Source of the DNA: Haemonchus contortus | Lineage: Eukaryota; Nematoda; Chromadorea; Rhabditida; Trichostrongylidae | Assembly: GCA_000469685.2 (NCBI GenBank) | Contig: LS997567.1 | Coordinates: forward strand, 1,398,302 to 1,462,301 | Length of the DNA stretch: 64,000 nt | Direction: 5' to 3' | Part shown: in pieces, positions 48,701-61,897 of the stretch | Layout of the letters: each line of letters starts with the position of its first letter | Position numbering within the stretch: position 1 is the stretch's first letter | Position numbers and translations under genes: made by a program | Notes under the pieces: model-generated | Seen by the model: only the letters and a program-made list of their open reading frames with translations | Databases searched by the model: none | What the model was told of the DNA's origin: nothing

Positions 48701-51700
48701 CAACGCAAGTTGTGGCGAAAACTCCGGAATAGGCATTTCTTCAGTCGGTGGAAAAATGATAGGTTCATATCTGGACCCAGAAATTGGATTGGGAGAAGTT
48801 TCTGGAAGCTTTGATTGTGTTTTAAAGCTACGCGGCGAACTGGCGACCCCGGTTTGGTCCATCTCTGTTGTCGTCTTACGAGATTTACGAGCTGATGTCA
48901 CCAAACATCTCATTCGATTAAGTAAATCGCATTAGATACGGGGGATTCTATTTTGGGTTTTCAATTTTGGATCCCACAGCATATTTTCTCGCTCTTAACC
49001 GTTTCTTGGATACCACTCAGTTTGTGCGGTTTTCTACTTTTCTAAATGTAACTGTTCTCATCGCCTCAGATTAGCTGGCTCGCTGTACTCGCTGTGCTAG
49101 TAAAGTAAGGTACGAAATTACGTCTAAGCCTTCGTATATCGCCTTTTGGGAGTCATTTTTAATTTTTCTTTCTTGAACGTAACCAGGATGTTTACTTGGA
49201 ATATGTTTTTTTTTGTCAAGAGTCGTTTATCACAGCAGATACTTCGTTTATGAAAAAGCGTCGGAGGCAGATGATTTCATAGATGGAGCACCCTCTGTGT
49301 AAAACCCAACGAACTTTCCATTATCTATTATTCTTCAAAGTTTCTCCTGACCCTGACGAAAGTGGCATGGTGGCAAGGCATGGTTAACACGCAAACCTTG
49401 TCATTGGATCAAATTTCGGCTCGATAATCCCCCTGGCCAAGCGGGCCTTTCGTCCCTCCGGGGTAGGCTAACTGGTAGCAGACCTGTCTGGGATGATAAA
49501 ATCACTGACTTGTATATCTACTGGCTATCGTATGTAATTGTATAGGCCACATCCGTCTTCAAACCGCCAATACGATTCTGAGTGGAAGTCAGTTCGGGTA
49601 CTTATCCCAGAATTGGTTTGATTAATGTCAATGCTTTATTCTTACTATCAAGGAAATTAAATCGTCGAAGGTTTTTTTAATAATAAGTGTTTTTACGCAC
49701 AGGAATATTGGATCGGGTGCCTAGTGATTGGCTGCGGCAAACCCTATTCAGTAGATCACGAATCGATTGATCAGACACTATAGGCGGCCACGATCCTTGG
49801 GGTGGAGATAGGCTCCACCTATCATTGAAGAACTCGAAATGAATGAAGGCAGGATCAAGGCATAATGATTGTAGGTATAGGTAAACTAGAGTAGTGATCA
49901 TAGGCACACCACTGCCTTACTTGTCATTGAGTCAGACAAACCTGGCTTAATTTAACAGGCTGTTTTAAATGCGTAATATGTTCTTGAAACTTGTCATAAC
50001 AAACAGAACTCTTTGCAACACCCGGAGAACTTCAAGGGCAGTGGCGGGGGAGTAAGAGGTCGTAACATGAGTGTTGCCAGTCACGTCAAACAAACACGGC
50101 CGTCATGAAGGTGGATGTTTTGGAAAAAATGAAGTCAAAGGGAAAGTTTCAAAAAAGGCTGTCAACTGCTATTAGGCGACGTCTTTTATTACGATTTTTT
50201 AGAGTAGTTACCTCAGTAGATCCCTATTTGGCACCACCAACTGATGGAACAGCTTATAGTCAATTACTTTGGTCACCAGCAAATCGACTAGATGAATCAC
50301 TGCAATGGCTACTTTCTTTTAATACAAAGCTCTCTAATTTCAAATATATTCGGATAAACTCAAGTATTACTTATATACTCAACTCGTATTCTAGTCCCTT
50401 ATTTTCACTCGTAGGAAGTTACCAATACATTCAAAAAAATGTAATGAAGTACGCATTATCACAAGCGACCAGGAACATACGGAAAAGACGCGTTCCAGTA
50501 GTTGTAGTTCCTTGAAACACAGTGGGGAACACTTTTAGAGGGTTTCCACTAGCAGAGGGCTACTGAGTATGGCAAGAGAGTAAGTAAAACCGAGAAGTGA
50601 GATAGGTTTCATTTTCCTAGCTGGGATTGAATGGAAGAAGGTGGTATGCAGCTTCAACTAGAAATTAAGATTAGGAATCGGGCAAGGAAGATCTGAAGGT
50701 AACGATTTCAATTAACTCATCGACTCGATCAATATGGCTAGGTTAAACGGATAAATAATTAAAATATATTCATATACCAGGCAGATCGTTTTTAATGGCG
50801 GCAGTTTTGACCTGCGATCGGTCGATCGACCGGAACTCTCGAACTTTCGATGTGCGCAAAAGAATCGTTTTCCATTGATTTGTATTGTTTGTATTTTGTA
50901 TTTCGTATTTTTTTTATTTGTTGGTATTGATGTACCCCAACTCTTTCCCTTACCATCTCCCCAGAAAAAAAAAAGAATTACTGCTAAAGTCTATAGAGCT
51001 AAAGCTTTGATTGGATTCACAGCGTTTTGTGTTTTGGGCTTAGATTTCCTAAGGTCAAAACGCAATTTCGTAACGTGAAGAAACGAAGTACTGAGCAGCC
51101 CTGATACTTTTTGAGCCTTATCGAATTAATTTGATCTTCAGCACATTTTTACTCTACTTCTTGGCTAGTTTTGCAATTTACAACTGGTTATGCAACAGGT
51201 ATTGGTGATCCTTGATGCGGTGGGGGTAGGCCAAGTTGAAGACAATGTGCTCCTTCTTTGGCATGATCGGCTGGCTACCAGATCAGATATGATTAACGTC
51301 CGGCGGCCGGCTAATGAATGAAGCTGGTCCACTCCCTGTTCTGACGGGATCAACAGACCCGTTTGTGTGTTAACCACATTTACACGGGCCCTACGCCGGC
51401 TTCACTTTTCCTTGCTCATCTTATCCTTCTGGTTATAAGAATAGTGGAAAGTATCGCTCAGTCGGTGACTGTAATTTTTACAACTTATTGATTTGATTCT
51501 TTTCGACATACGTAAGCATAGACTAGGATGGATGGCAAAAAGATAAGCTTTTGATTTTGATCCGAAAATTTATATGCAAAAAAAAGTAAGAAATAGCAAA
51601 AATTTCAACGAATGCTGAAGTTGACTGACAGTCTTAAAGGCTTTTTTCAGAAGACAGGAAACGTTTGGGTCAGCTCTCATTCCTCGGGCGAAAGAAGCAT

Positions 51701-53544
51701 TGGAGAACTTGAATACACATAGGAATATGCAGTATGGCTCTGATAATGGTATCAGTGCTTAAATAGAGTAGTCGAAAGTATCGGGAAGTAAGTGTGGTGG
51801 TAAAAATGAAGTCTAGAAAATCTGTGGCCTCGATCAATCCCGTTTTTGAGATGTGCCATGTTTTTGACTTCCATTTAGAATCGTTGTGGTATTTGGTGCA
51901 TAGTTGGCCCCTTCAATAGACTGCGATGGTCAGCCGACGGATCAGTCAGCTCTTTTATCCTCCCGGATGAGTCTGGTACCAATTAACCGACCCCGGAGGG
52001 ACGGAAGGCTTGGTTGGCCCGAGCGGATATCGATTTGGTGCTTGATCCCCGGACCGTGCGTCACCTGCCACTACACCACCTTGGCCCATGGTGGAAATTA
52101 TTCATGAGACTGGCTCTAGAGGTCTTTTACCTAAGACCTTCACTACAGTACTTTGCCCAAACCGCAAGGATAATTCGAAAAATTGTCGTTTCAACTCCCC
52201 GGCAGTTTGTTCGTCAGTGGGGGGTTTTTGTTTCTGATGAGTTGCTGGTTTGCACGGGATGCTGATACCCGGCTTTTGATTAGTCAGTGATGTAATGAAC
52301 TCGTTTCATTCCAATCTTATAGAAACTGGATTAGCCCACAATGATCCACTCCAACAGCGCTCGCATTTCTTCTTAGATAGCGGAACAATTTTCTCGTTTC
52401 TGAATAAGTGTTAGGGTTTTTTGTAAGGGCATTTAGGGTGCTGATTTTGAGACTGCTAAGCATATGCTGGACATGTATGCTTGCGATAGCCTGCCAATAA
52501 ATCACGACCTTCTTTTCTTGTCATATACCTTAGAAAACTGGATACGTCAAAAAACAAGCGGACATGCCGGCATGTCCGTAAATAATACGATGCTAAGAAC
52601 AGAAAGAAGCCCAGTCTAGTGTCTGAATCTTTCTTACCGAAAAACGTGTTGAGAAGCCCTTGAATGCCAGATTGAAACGGTCTCGGTGTTGTCGTAGGTG
52701 GGGCTGTGGATAAGAATCCTCCCAGTAGACCAAAATCTTCCCGGAATCGTGAAAATTCCGATTGACCATCTCCTCCAGCCGTAACCGAATTGTCCGACTC
52801 GAAATTCCGTACACCAGATGCTAGAGAAAAATCGATTATTGATCTTTACATCACGAAGTTCTCACTTTAAATGTAATTGCAAGATAAATAATTGGAACAG
52901 TATTTCGAATCAATGGGGGTAGCTCAAAGTCAGAGATAACTTTGTGACTCTTAATTAACACTCCTATTAAATGCGTCATTCATTCACAACTGAAAATGAA
53001 ATGTCAAAAAATTAAAATTTGTTAGAAAAATGCTTTTGATGACGGGTAATTTATTACAGTCTCTATTATCAGCTCTTCGGTCCTCTAATCTTTCCAAGAA
53101 TCTCCTACCGATCGATAAAACGATTTGACTATCGAAATTTGGCATTCCCTCTCAAAGGGTTTTTTTATTGGAAATTAAAAATACGTTTTTTTATCAGAAA
53201 TTTCAAACGTTATGCAATAGCGGACATTGGGCTCGTGGACGTAAATCATCCCATGCACCGCTGGAACTTCCGGCGCCACTGCCTTGGCCCATGAATGCTC
53301 CACTCATTTCCATAATTCTTGTAGCAATTCCATATACTGAAACACTTAAGATTTTCCTTTAATTGCAAAACAATCCCATTTTGAAAGGCTCTCACTATGG
53401 CTAGCTAATAATGCAATTGTACATAGAAATCATACGTCTTCGGATGTTGTCGACGTTTTGAACCATTGCCTCAGGGTCTACAGGAGGTACAGGAGGTGGC
53501 TTCTGTCCTAATACGAATATGGGCAAAAGAATCAGAAGCCACAT
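45763..53544 (-). CDS. gene S: secreted Pro/Thr-rich protein
   Basis: I do not recognise the family. Exon 1 (53436-53544) starts MWLLILLPIFVLGQKPPP, a clear signal peptide followed by a Pro-rich mature start, so the protein is probably secreted. Later exons: 52638-52820, 48687-48891, 47177-47260, 46941-47021 and 45763-45917 (stop TAA). Exons 1 and 2, and the last three, are joined by phase-1 introns. A short hydrophobic motif recurs between Pro/Thr/Gln linkers: LLGGFLSTAPPTTTPRP, LLNTFFG, NFFGSLLG, LWELFG. The C-terminus is Gly/Ser- then Glu/Val-rich (SYEEVVVSTEKYREGK). Exon 3 leaves phase 2 while the next found exon needs phase 1, so at least one exon is missing at about 47.3-48.6 kb. The start lies 302 bp after gene C ends. 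Confidence 0.62.
49361..49560 (+). repeat. tRNA-derived SINE-like element, copy 2
   Basis: It shares the sequence CGTCCCTCCGGGGT and a GGTAGCAGACCTGTCTGGGA-like stretch, then ATAAAA, with copies 1 and 3 in the same order. The tRNA-like head (GGCATGGTGGCAAGGCATGG, then GGATCAAATTTC) is more decayed than in copy 1. It lies inside gene S. Confidence 0.6.
51905..52095 (-). repeat. tRNA-derived SINE-like element, copy 3
   Basis: On the minus strand the head reads GGTGGTGTAGTGGCAGGTGA, which is close to a tRNA D-arm / A-box. It is followed by CCGGGGATCAAGCACC in the B-box position. The body has CGTCCCTCCGGGGTCGGTTA and GGGAGGATAAAA, as in copy 2. It lies within gene S. Confidence 0.62.
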
Positions 53545-53846
53545 CTAGAAATGGTAAAATGGCATGTTGGTACGGCTACGAATAAATAGAATATCTCGTT
53601 ATATCATGGAACAAATCGAAAAAAAAGGATTCGTAATCAGACAAAATTATCCCATGAGTAAGTAGTAGTTGTGTGAATGAATCCAGCCATAGTATGTGAA
53701 ATAGAAACGAAAACCCGGAAGAATGACGGCTGACAGCCACATCGACGAATACCCGTTATTAATGCTCTCGATCGACGAAGAATGAGAAGCATAAACGCTG
53801 TTTGACACGATACGAAGACAATGATAGGGCGGCTAGCCCTCATGGA

Positions 53847-55101
53847 TTAGCGGCGACTAACCGTCGTCGTCCCCCCCTCCGCGCATTTTCCCAGCATGCA
53901 GATCACCATCAAGAACCTATTAAGCAAATGGGTGGGATCTCTCTCAGCAGCTTCATTCTGCTGTGAAGAATAACGGGAAAGGGAGCAGAGTTTATTTGAC
54001 TGGACAGGTTCAGCCTTGCCATACTGGTCACTAGGGGGGGATAATGTCATTTTGAACAGCAGCTCATAGAATCCTTATTACTTTTGTTGCTATATTGTCA
54101 ACCGATTGAACCACAGATTCATGATTACATTTGTAAGGGCTACTGGTTTAGATAATGTAACCTAACCTGTAACCTGCCAGTTGTAAATGGTTACGTCTAG
54201 TTTTGCATCTTCACAGGCAATTCCTAAATCGGTTAGCTTACTTAGAAAATGGTAGAGCCGATTGGAAGAGGTGAAAGGTTGAATGTTCAGCTTCCTATTC
54301 AACTCTTTCAGAGATCACTGTTACTTTCTTGTGTAAAAATAATCATTGAACGAACTGACGATGCTATTCGTTGTCGGAAGGTTTGAAACAAGCCTATGAA
54401 CTATTATAACAATTGGCAAGAGAAGGGAGGATCGAACGTTGATTGAAACCCCTGTCCGTCCTTCTTCTACCGAGTAGCGCCAGATCAGTCTGGGAAACTG
54501 GGAGAAAGACCCTATCTTATCAAGGTCTCCAGACATTTTTTCGAGTTCTTCCATTTTCTCTATTTATGAATCAGGTGCATGGCGCATTCGAGAAAATGAA
54601 GCTGCATCGAACAATGCTAATACCTATTTGTTTTCATCTCAATTCAGTTCGTTTTTTAAAATCAAGAGTTATGACGTGGAGCTTCTGCAAAGAGAATGCT
54701 TTCTATACTCTCGTGATACAGATAAACGGTGGTCATAAATTGTTCATTGATTATTACTTTACTTTACTATTACTTACCAAAGTAACAGCTGTAAAGTGAT
54801 TTCCTCCGGGCTTATCCTTTTCCATTTAGACTTATCCTCAGACATATTTTCTTTGAACGAGTTGTTTGGTGCACTTCCACCAGACATTTTCTTCCAATTC
54901 TCATTTTCACCTCTATTTTGAATTCGATACCCGGCGAGAAGGAGACGTTCCGTTCCCGAAACCATTCACAAAAGAATCTAATTGAGGCACAAATTCCATG
55001 GGAGTGAAATGGGTCGTAGAATACATTTCATTGAAGACCAGAAATCCATTTTGTTGCATTCGGACATCATGAAAATTTGAGAAAATCTTTTTCTCATGCA
55101 T
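53847..55101 (-). CDS. gene C: unidentified protein with overlapping frames
   Basis: The last exon, 53847-54030, encodes 60 residues (DQYGKAEPVQSNKLCSLSRY onward) and ends VSRR-TAA. It fits phase 2 from the exon that ends at 54778 (LQLLL, donor GTAAGT). That upstream exon is open from ATG at 54965 (charged peptide with SEDKSKWKRISPEEITL). A second frame, from ATG at 55101 to TAG at 54913, also looks coding (MHEKKIFSNFHDVRMQQNG) but is shifted by one base, so either the gene starts at 54965 or a single-base error or mutation splits one longer exon. No domain was recognised. It is followed 302 bp later by gene S on the same strand. Confidence 0.5.
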
Positions 55102-58100
55102 TGTGATTTTCCAACGAATTGATAGACCCAGTTTTTATGGCAGAGGCCTTCTTCTCATTCATTTTGTAGAAACTCCTGCTGACCAACTGATCAACAGGTT
55201 CCAGTCTCCGCAGACCAAACAAAAAGGCCATGACATTTTGACTTTGGGTATTATTAATGAGTATATCATTAATTTGTTATTAGAAAGACGTAAGCAAAAC
55301 GTTTCGAAAAGTTTAGTCATTGGTGTGCTTGCAAGCATTTTTTTTAAATTTCGGAAAAAGGTTCAGTGAACGTGAATAGAATGGAGGTTACTTTGGCCAA
55401 TACTTCCACAAAAAAAAAGAATTCGCAAGGATTCTTTGAGCCTTGACAAGAAAAAATCGCAATGAGGGATTCTTGAAAATATGATTTTTTACAAATATTA
55501 TTGGAATAATTTTAGCTCCAATGCTTAATAAATGCTAAATGGACGAAAATGATCAGTAAACAGATAACGGACTAAAATTGCTGAACGGATGAGCATAACG
55601 CGGTCAGTGGCGGATTTGGAACATGACTGTCGAGGATCCAATGAATACACCACACAGCCGAACCGGTCCGTCGATAAGGGTAGAAGGATTGGTATGGAGG
55701 AACGGCTCGAGGTCTGACGCTTTCAGTGAGAAACACGGGTCAACTACGAGTTTTCTGAAACCGTACTGCAAAAAAATTAGTGCCTTCACTAAGTGCTCTG
55801 GAGAAGGCGCTTCTAGTAAAGGCTAGGAGATGTGTAGAAGCTACGGAAGTCTTCCATTTAAACGGTCCTTGGTAAAGACATGAAGAAAAGAGAGATCGTT
55901 AAGTTCCCAAAGTAGGAGCAATTTGAAATCATGCAAATGAAAGCAATGAACCCGGACTTAATGTCCAGGAGAGAGGGCCAATAAGCGGATCTTCCTGAAA
56001 ACTGAGCGACTGACTTCCTGTAAAGGAACAGTCAAGATTGGTCAGAGGATAATATCAAGTGGAACTATTGAAACCACTTTTGTAGCCAATTTGTCCTACA
56101 TAGTAAAGCATTGTAAGGTGCCTAGGCTCTTTACATCACCTTCGGAAACTAGTCTTTACTGAGAGTTTACGCTGAACTTTGAATCCAGAAGAAAGTTTCT
56201 GATCACGGAAAGGTCAGGTCATCTGACCCTTCACGCCCCAATAAGTTTGCCCAATACTCCTAATTACCACGATGAACTTTGGAAAGCTGTGGGACTTGGT
56301 GAGTGGGAGCTCATGAAGCTTGGCGCATCCTTCTTCATGTACGAGAGCTATACATTTCTTCGTCAGCGATGAGCACCTTGCGTGTAGTTAATAAGTCAGA
56401 CGACAAAAAGGAGTGGCGGGTATGGAAAGAATGAAAGAAGGAATAGCCAAGAGATTTCAGAGGAGGAAAAGGTCTCAGTAGGGTGACAGTGACCGCTGAA
56501 GACTTTCCGGATCGCAGAAATTGAAGGCACCAATCCTGCGAGTGCAATGGATTATTGTTCAAAAGAACAGCAAAAAAAACGACTCGTAGAAAACGGCTGA
56601 GGACGATCTCAGACATGAGAGGCACGAGCCTGGACAGTTTACAGAGCGAGCTTTGTAACAGTTTCAGAGTTGGTAGCGTTTTCAGCGCCAGATCCGGATA
56701 AATGGACGGCTGATTACGCAAAAACTGGCCCCATCGGCGCTCGTTGCCTCTGCAAAAATTCCAGTATAAGCTAAAAACGAAATCAACCGTCGAAATGGAG
56801 GAGATATTGAATACTAGGCTCAAAAATAGAAACTTTACTCAATATAGCGCTAACGGCGATGAATTTTTAAAAAATGAATCATATAAAGTGACTCACTAGT
56901 TCGGTGACTTGTTTGATACAGGATACATGTTGAACATTTGACCTTGAAAGTGACACTCTTTATACCAATTGCTTCCCAGCTATTTCAGAGAGCAGAAAGG
57001 TCCGGAGATGAAAAGGAGCTTCTGGACGAGTTTTCCGATCGCTAACAGCTTCAGAAAGTGGCGTATTTCAACGCTATAGTGCTGTTTTCACCTTGGAAAC
57101 GAAAGTATTCCATACATCTCACAACAAAATTTGGTCCTACTAAGTAATGCCGAGAGCGGATCTCATAGCGACGGGTCTCATCTGAACAGAACTGCTCTAG
57201 ACTATTTTTCTGTTTCGATTTTCACACTATCTTTTCCATGCAGTCCCTGAACTAAAGCAGAAGCGCTTGGCATTTTGACCGCAATCGGAACCCCTCTTTC
57301 ACAGGGGTAGCTTGCACTGGAGCAACTACTTAATTGGTAATAATGGTCATAGTACCAGTATGCATTGCAGTCCAGCTGCCTGACTTTCAAAAACAGGCTG
57401 GTAAAGAGGAAGAATGCATTACTATTGTTTTCTAGGATTCTCCGTCGAGAGAAGCGATCAAGCCTCTTTTAGATGATAATTTCCGGGCGACTGGTGACAA
57501 GTGGGTTGGGACCAGTTCTCCAGCAGTTGATGGAGGATGTTGTCGCCAGATAAAGAGGCTATAATGAAGTGAAATGTGGGGTCAGCGACAACGCCGGATA
57601 TTGTTAGCGGGATGAGGGGATACTATTGAATACAAAATTGGTGGGTTTGCAACAGTAAGTATAGCTACCGTGTGCCTTAAGCTTTTCCTGAGGTCAAGTC
57701 CTGAATCAAACCATGCAGAGGCCAGCTGAGCTCCTAGAAAGTCGCTACCAGAGACTACTGCAGTTACTCTGTCACTTTCACTAAGTCAAAAGTTGTAGTT
57801 GAATTAATCTATTCAAATTAAATTAATGAATCTAACATGTGAGCCAAAGCTACTTTCCTTTTCCTTTTTTGGATGAAAGTTCACCTGGGCCTTTCAGCAA
57901 GCAACCGCAACATGGCCAACATTCACTCATCTTCAATTTTCACAAAAAAGTGAGCAACAGAAGAGGAAGAGCTGTTTGGCCTGTCAAATCTTCATCAATA
58001 CTGAAGACAATTTTTACGAACTGGTACATATCATACGTCACCAACTGGTCTTGTCCCACGCAAACATCCGTCAATAGAAATTTATGAAAGAAATGAACAT

Positions 58101-61100
58101 TCTCGACCCCACGACTGTCCGATAGAACAACAATTTTTCAACGATGGTGATTTTCTGGACCCTGTCCATTTGAAGGTGAGAGAGCAACGCCTGCCATGGT
58201 ATGAGCATGTGCTCAGACGGCCACAGGATCACCGATATCAGAAGCAATATATGTACTAGTTTATGCGGAAAATATCTGTCGAAAATTTCACAATAATTCA
58301 GCCTTCTTCCGGGGGTCTTCTGGAATCTGCCGTAGAAGTACGCTGGATCACTACTCGCTTGTATGCACATAACATCAGGAAATTCAATTATTTATTCGGT
58401 CATTATTTATTTGAGTAAGGGATGAAGAGGCAGCAATAGGATAGTTATTCCTATGCGTGAGGGTAGTGTTCCTACATAGAAGCCCCATGGAAACTTCTAG
58501 ATAATATCCCGAAATGTCTGCACAGCGGTGGAGTTTTCAGCAAAGACTTTCCGCACAATCAGATGTTCCAGAGATCAAGGAGAACGACCATGAGGAGTTC
58601 CGCCGAAAATACGGTAGAACGAAATAAGAAGATCTCTTCGAAATCAAGATATCGGCATAAGATGTCATTGATAGAAGGAAGTGGACAAGTTACAAGTACA
58701 GTAGGCCTTGCAACTGGGAACGCTGGAGATAAGATGATCAAGATTATTTGGACCCAAATTTCGCGGGCAGTCAAAATTCTCAGCGAAAACTCGGTTGAAG
58801 TCAGACCTTATGCAGGCACTTCAACATTTACGAGTAATAACTTATCGAAAACATTCTGATTTTGGATGCCCCAGAAGTCATATGCTGTAGTGGAGCCGTA
58901 TAGCCGTACAGATCAGATGCCGTCCTGTTTAGGTGCATTCTCCTGTAACGTTGAGGGTCTACCTCGATCTGGTCGACCGATTGAGCAAGAGTACTGTGCT
59001 AAATATCGATCTCCTCCTTTGAATACTTGTAAAACCAAGTGCTCACATAAAACTCCTAAATGGTGAGATCCTGACCGATACCTGAGCTACAAAAGCTTGA
59101 ACCGAGTTCAACAGTCAGTACGCCAGGTGTTCGACCAGGTTATTAAGGTTTAACTAATTTTTCTACTTGTATTTCCCCTTGAACACATTCTTTTACTCCC
59201 TCGGAATGTGGCAGCATGTAAGGGATCATTGATTTGTTGGAAGAGATCACAAATCGATTCCCAGTCGATTCCCTGTGGCGGGAAGGATGGCGCTGTGCAT
59301 GTCCACTTCTGTCGGATGGCTGGCTCCCTGTGGAAGGAGTTCTTCCTATTTCTTTATTAATTTTTTTTCTCGATTACTTTTCGACTTTCCACGAATTGGC
59401 CCAACCCCTTGGGCTAGGCTCAGACTGAGTTGTTTCAAAGGGTTTTGTCAACAACACCAGTCCTATCCTTTATCCTTAATTTTTTGTTGTTCAAGCTAAA
59501 GTTGGTTTGAATACTTTTAAATGGCGTATGAAATCGAATTAACTAATGGAACTGAATGAGATGAAAGATGATTGGAAACTTGAAACAACTCGGCAGTGTA
59601 GCAACGGGGATAGATATTATCTGGTAAAAACTCGGCTTATAATGGATGGCTGTCACTTTCTTTCAAAGCCGCTCATGAGCTTTTTAGCATAGACGGTCGC
59701 AACTTGTTTTAGCATCAGAAACTAAAATCCGTGTGTCTGACTAGACTTTTTCCTGTCATTGGGTGGCTGGCTAAGAGAAAGGATGTCCAACTGTTTACAT
59801 CCCTTTGGGACCGTCTACAACTTTCCTGCTCGAAAAAAGGTGTTCCTCTCCGGTTTGGGGAGGGTTTGAAAGGAAATGTATAGAAAATTGAGCTCGAAGA
59901 CTAGAGGGGAGCTTAGTTAGCCAGAAATTCATGGGAACTGAAATCGTTTTGGAAAATGGCCAAAACTGAGGCACCATATGGTCCTATGGTCTCCGATCGT
60001 GTTCAAGCTCACTCTTCGCACTGCATAGGAGCCGCATTAACGATAAGAAGCAATTTTTTGGAAATATTTCTTCGATGCCTTCAGTGTTCCAAATGGAAGC
60101 CGATCGCAATCGATTTCCTGAGCGACGCGTTGGTCAACTAATCGATCAATCAACTCTTCTTGAGCCCCCCCCCCCTCCCTCCTCTCTGGTTTGTAGCTTC
60201 CTCAGTTTGACCACATTTGGTATTTAATTAAGAAACCACATGATCGGGGAATAAAGAGTAGTTCATGTGGCTCGAGGACTTGCCCACAAATATGTTCCCG
60301 GACCAGAAAAGAAACCGTGGGTATGCCCTGTTTAAAAGTCCCTCAGGCTTTTCCTTTGTTTTGGTTCGGCTCTATTTATTCCTTTCCTTGTATGGGCCTA
60401 CATGGAAACAATGAATGGTAAGGGTTCAGGTCGGATGAACATCGTCGGGACCACTCTATTCTCTTCCGGTATCCCGCTAACGTCACGCCAACGCCTCCTA
60501 CTTTTTCTCTTCGGCATTTGGCATACATATGCTTGCTATGGAAGGTATTTTTGAGTTATCTTTTGCTGTTTATTTACCCGTCTTATTTACCCTAAAAGAA
60601 ATATCAAGGCTTATAAGCATTTAATGAAAGAATAGGACCATGATTTGCTATTTGTTATTTTAATGAAAAAATAGAACTATGATCTGCTGTTTCCGAATTC
60701 CAACAAACTTCCATTCCTAGTAATATTTGAATTGTCTAAAATATCTGAACTGGGACCCTCGGCAAATAACTCATCTGCCACCTGAATATATTTTAATTCG
60801 CTAATATGCCATAATTTTTGATTTTCTGGGTTTCCCAAATATTTGAGGAAGGTGATGTGAATGAGGTAATAGTATGTACCCCCGGCCAGCCCAGCTACCC
60901 TCGAAACCTGTTCTCCCGGGGCATCTGATAAAACAGCAAATCGTTCCTATGTAGTTCTCATGCTGTAATGGATGTTAACAAGTTTGAAGATTCTGTCGAG
61001 GATGCTGTCAAGCATAACTGACTACGAAGCCTGGATGTCGAGGGAAAGATCTCGTCATTCTTCGTCCTCTCCTCCTCTCACCCACTCCTCAAAGTAACCC

Positions 61101-61897
61101 CGTTGATGTCATTTGACCCATGGCTCACCCAAGCTGACGAGGAGCTGAAGTTCTTAGACGTATGACGAACTTAACTTTCAACTGGTGAGTTCCCATGAGA
61201 ACAAGCATCTATAAAGAGTGGAAGAACTTAAGAAATGAACTTTTAAACATAGGTTGACAGAAATATTTATGGATTTGCTGTCAACGAAAGCGAATCCTTT
61301 CATGTTGGGGCCAGATGAGTAAGTATACCTCGAGCTCGTAAAACTACTATGATGACACACATCGGTAGCAAGGAAATCTTAAGAAATTCCGAGGTTTCTG
61401 TGAAGCCCATGCTCCCATAAACCCTGTGAGCTCGTGAAAGGGAGCACTCCCCATTCGGTATGCTGTTCACAAGACGCATTTGGGTGACGACGACAGAGAA
61501 CGACTAAGGTTCAAAAGGTTCGAGTGAGCCGATATTATAAAGTTTACTCGTAACTGCAGTAGTACTAAATTGTGCTTAACCTATACATTACCATGCGGGC
61601 TCATTGTCAGTCGATGGCTCATTTTCGCCCAGTAGTGAATAACTTTATGTGTTCCCATGATGGATTTTTTCACTTCGGACCCAATTATTTTTAATTTTTT
61701 TTATTTATTCCTTGCTCTCAGTGGCCTTGGAATTGAAAGAATGAGTGTCACCTGTGGATATTTTTATACGAGATTCTCTGCAAAATAGTACTAGCAAAAT
61801 ACACTTAAAATTGGTGTGTGTGTGTTCATTAGACAGCTCTCAAGCATAAATTGTTATTGATTGGTGACTCTCAAAAATAAATACTCTAACGATCAAG
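55102..61897. other. mostly non-coding region with retroelement and exon-like fragments
   Basis: No complete gene was found. Plus-strand segments with splice-like borders and protein-like peptides occur at 56686-56763 (PDPDKWTADYAKTGPIGARC), 57436-57560, 57895-58075 and 58571-58622 (DHEEFRRKYGRTK then TAA), but their phases do not link up. They may be a decayed gene. A LINE fragment is listed separately. A run of 11 C lies at 60165-60175. Confidence 0.35.
58173..58241 (+). mobile_element. non-LTR retrotransposon (LINE) fragment
   Basis: The plus-strand peptide KVREQRLPWYEHVLRRPQDH matches the well-known C-terminal signature of LINE reverse transcriptases (RxxRLxWYGHVxRR). Only this short stretch is recognisable, so the copy is truncated and surely inactive. 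Confidence 0.6.

Noticed and set aside
51165..51377. Coding-like minus-strand segment with good codon use
   Set aside because: Several frames are open at once and it does not fit the phases of gene S. It may be repeat-derived.
56335..56823. 162-codon minus-strand frame
   Set aside because: Composition is not protein-like, there are no splice partners, and a better plus-strand segment overlaps it.
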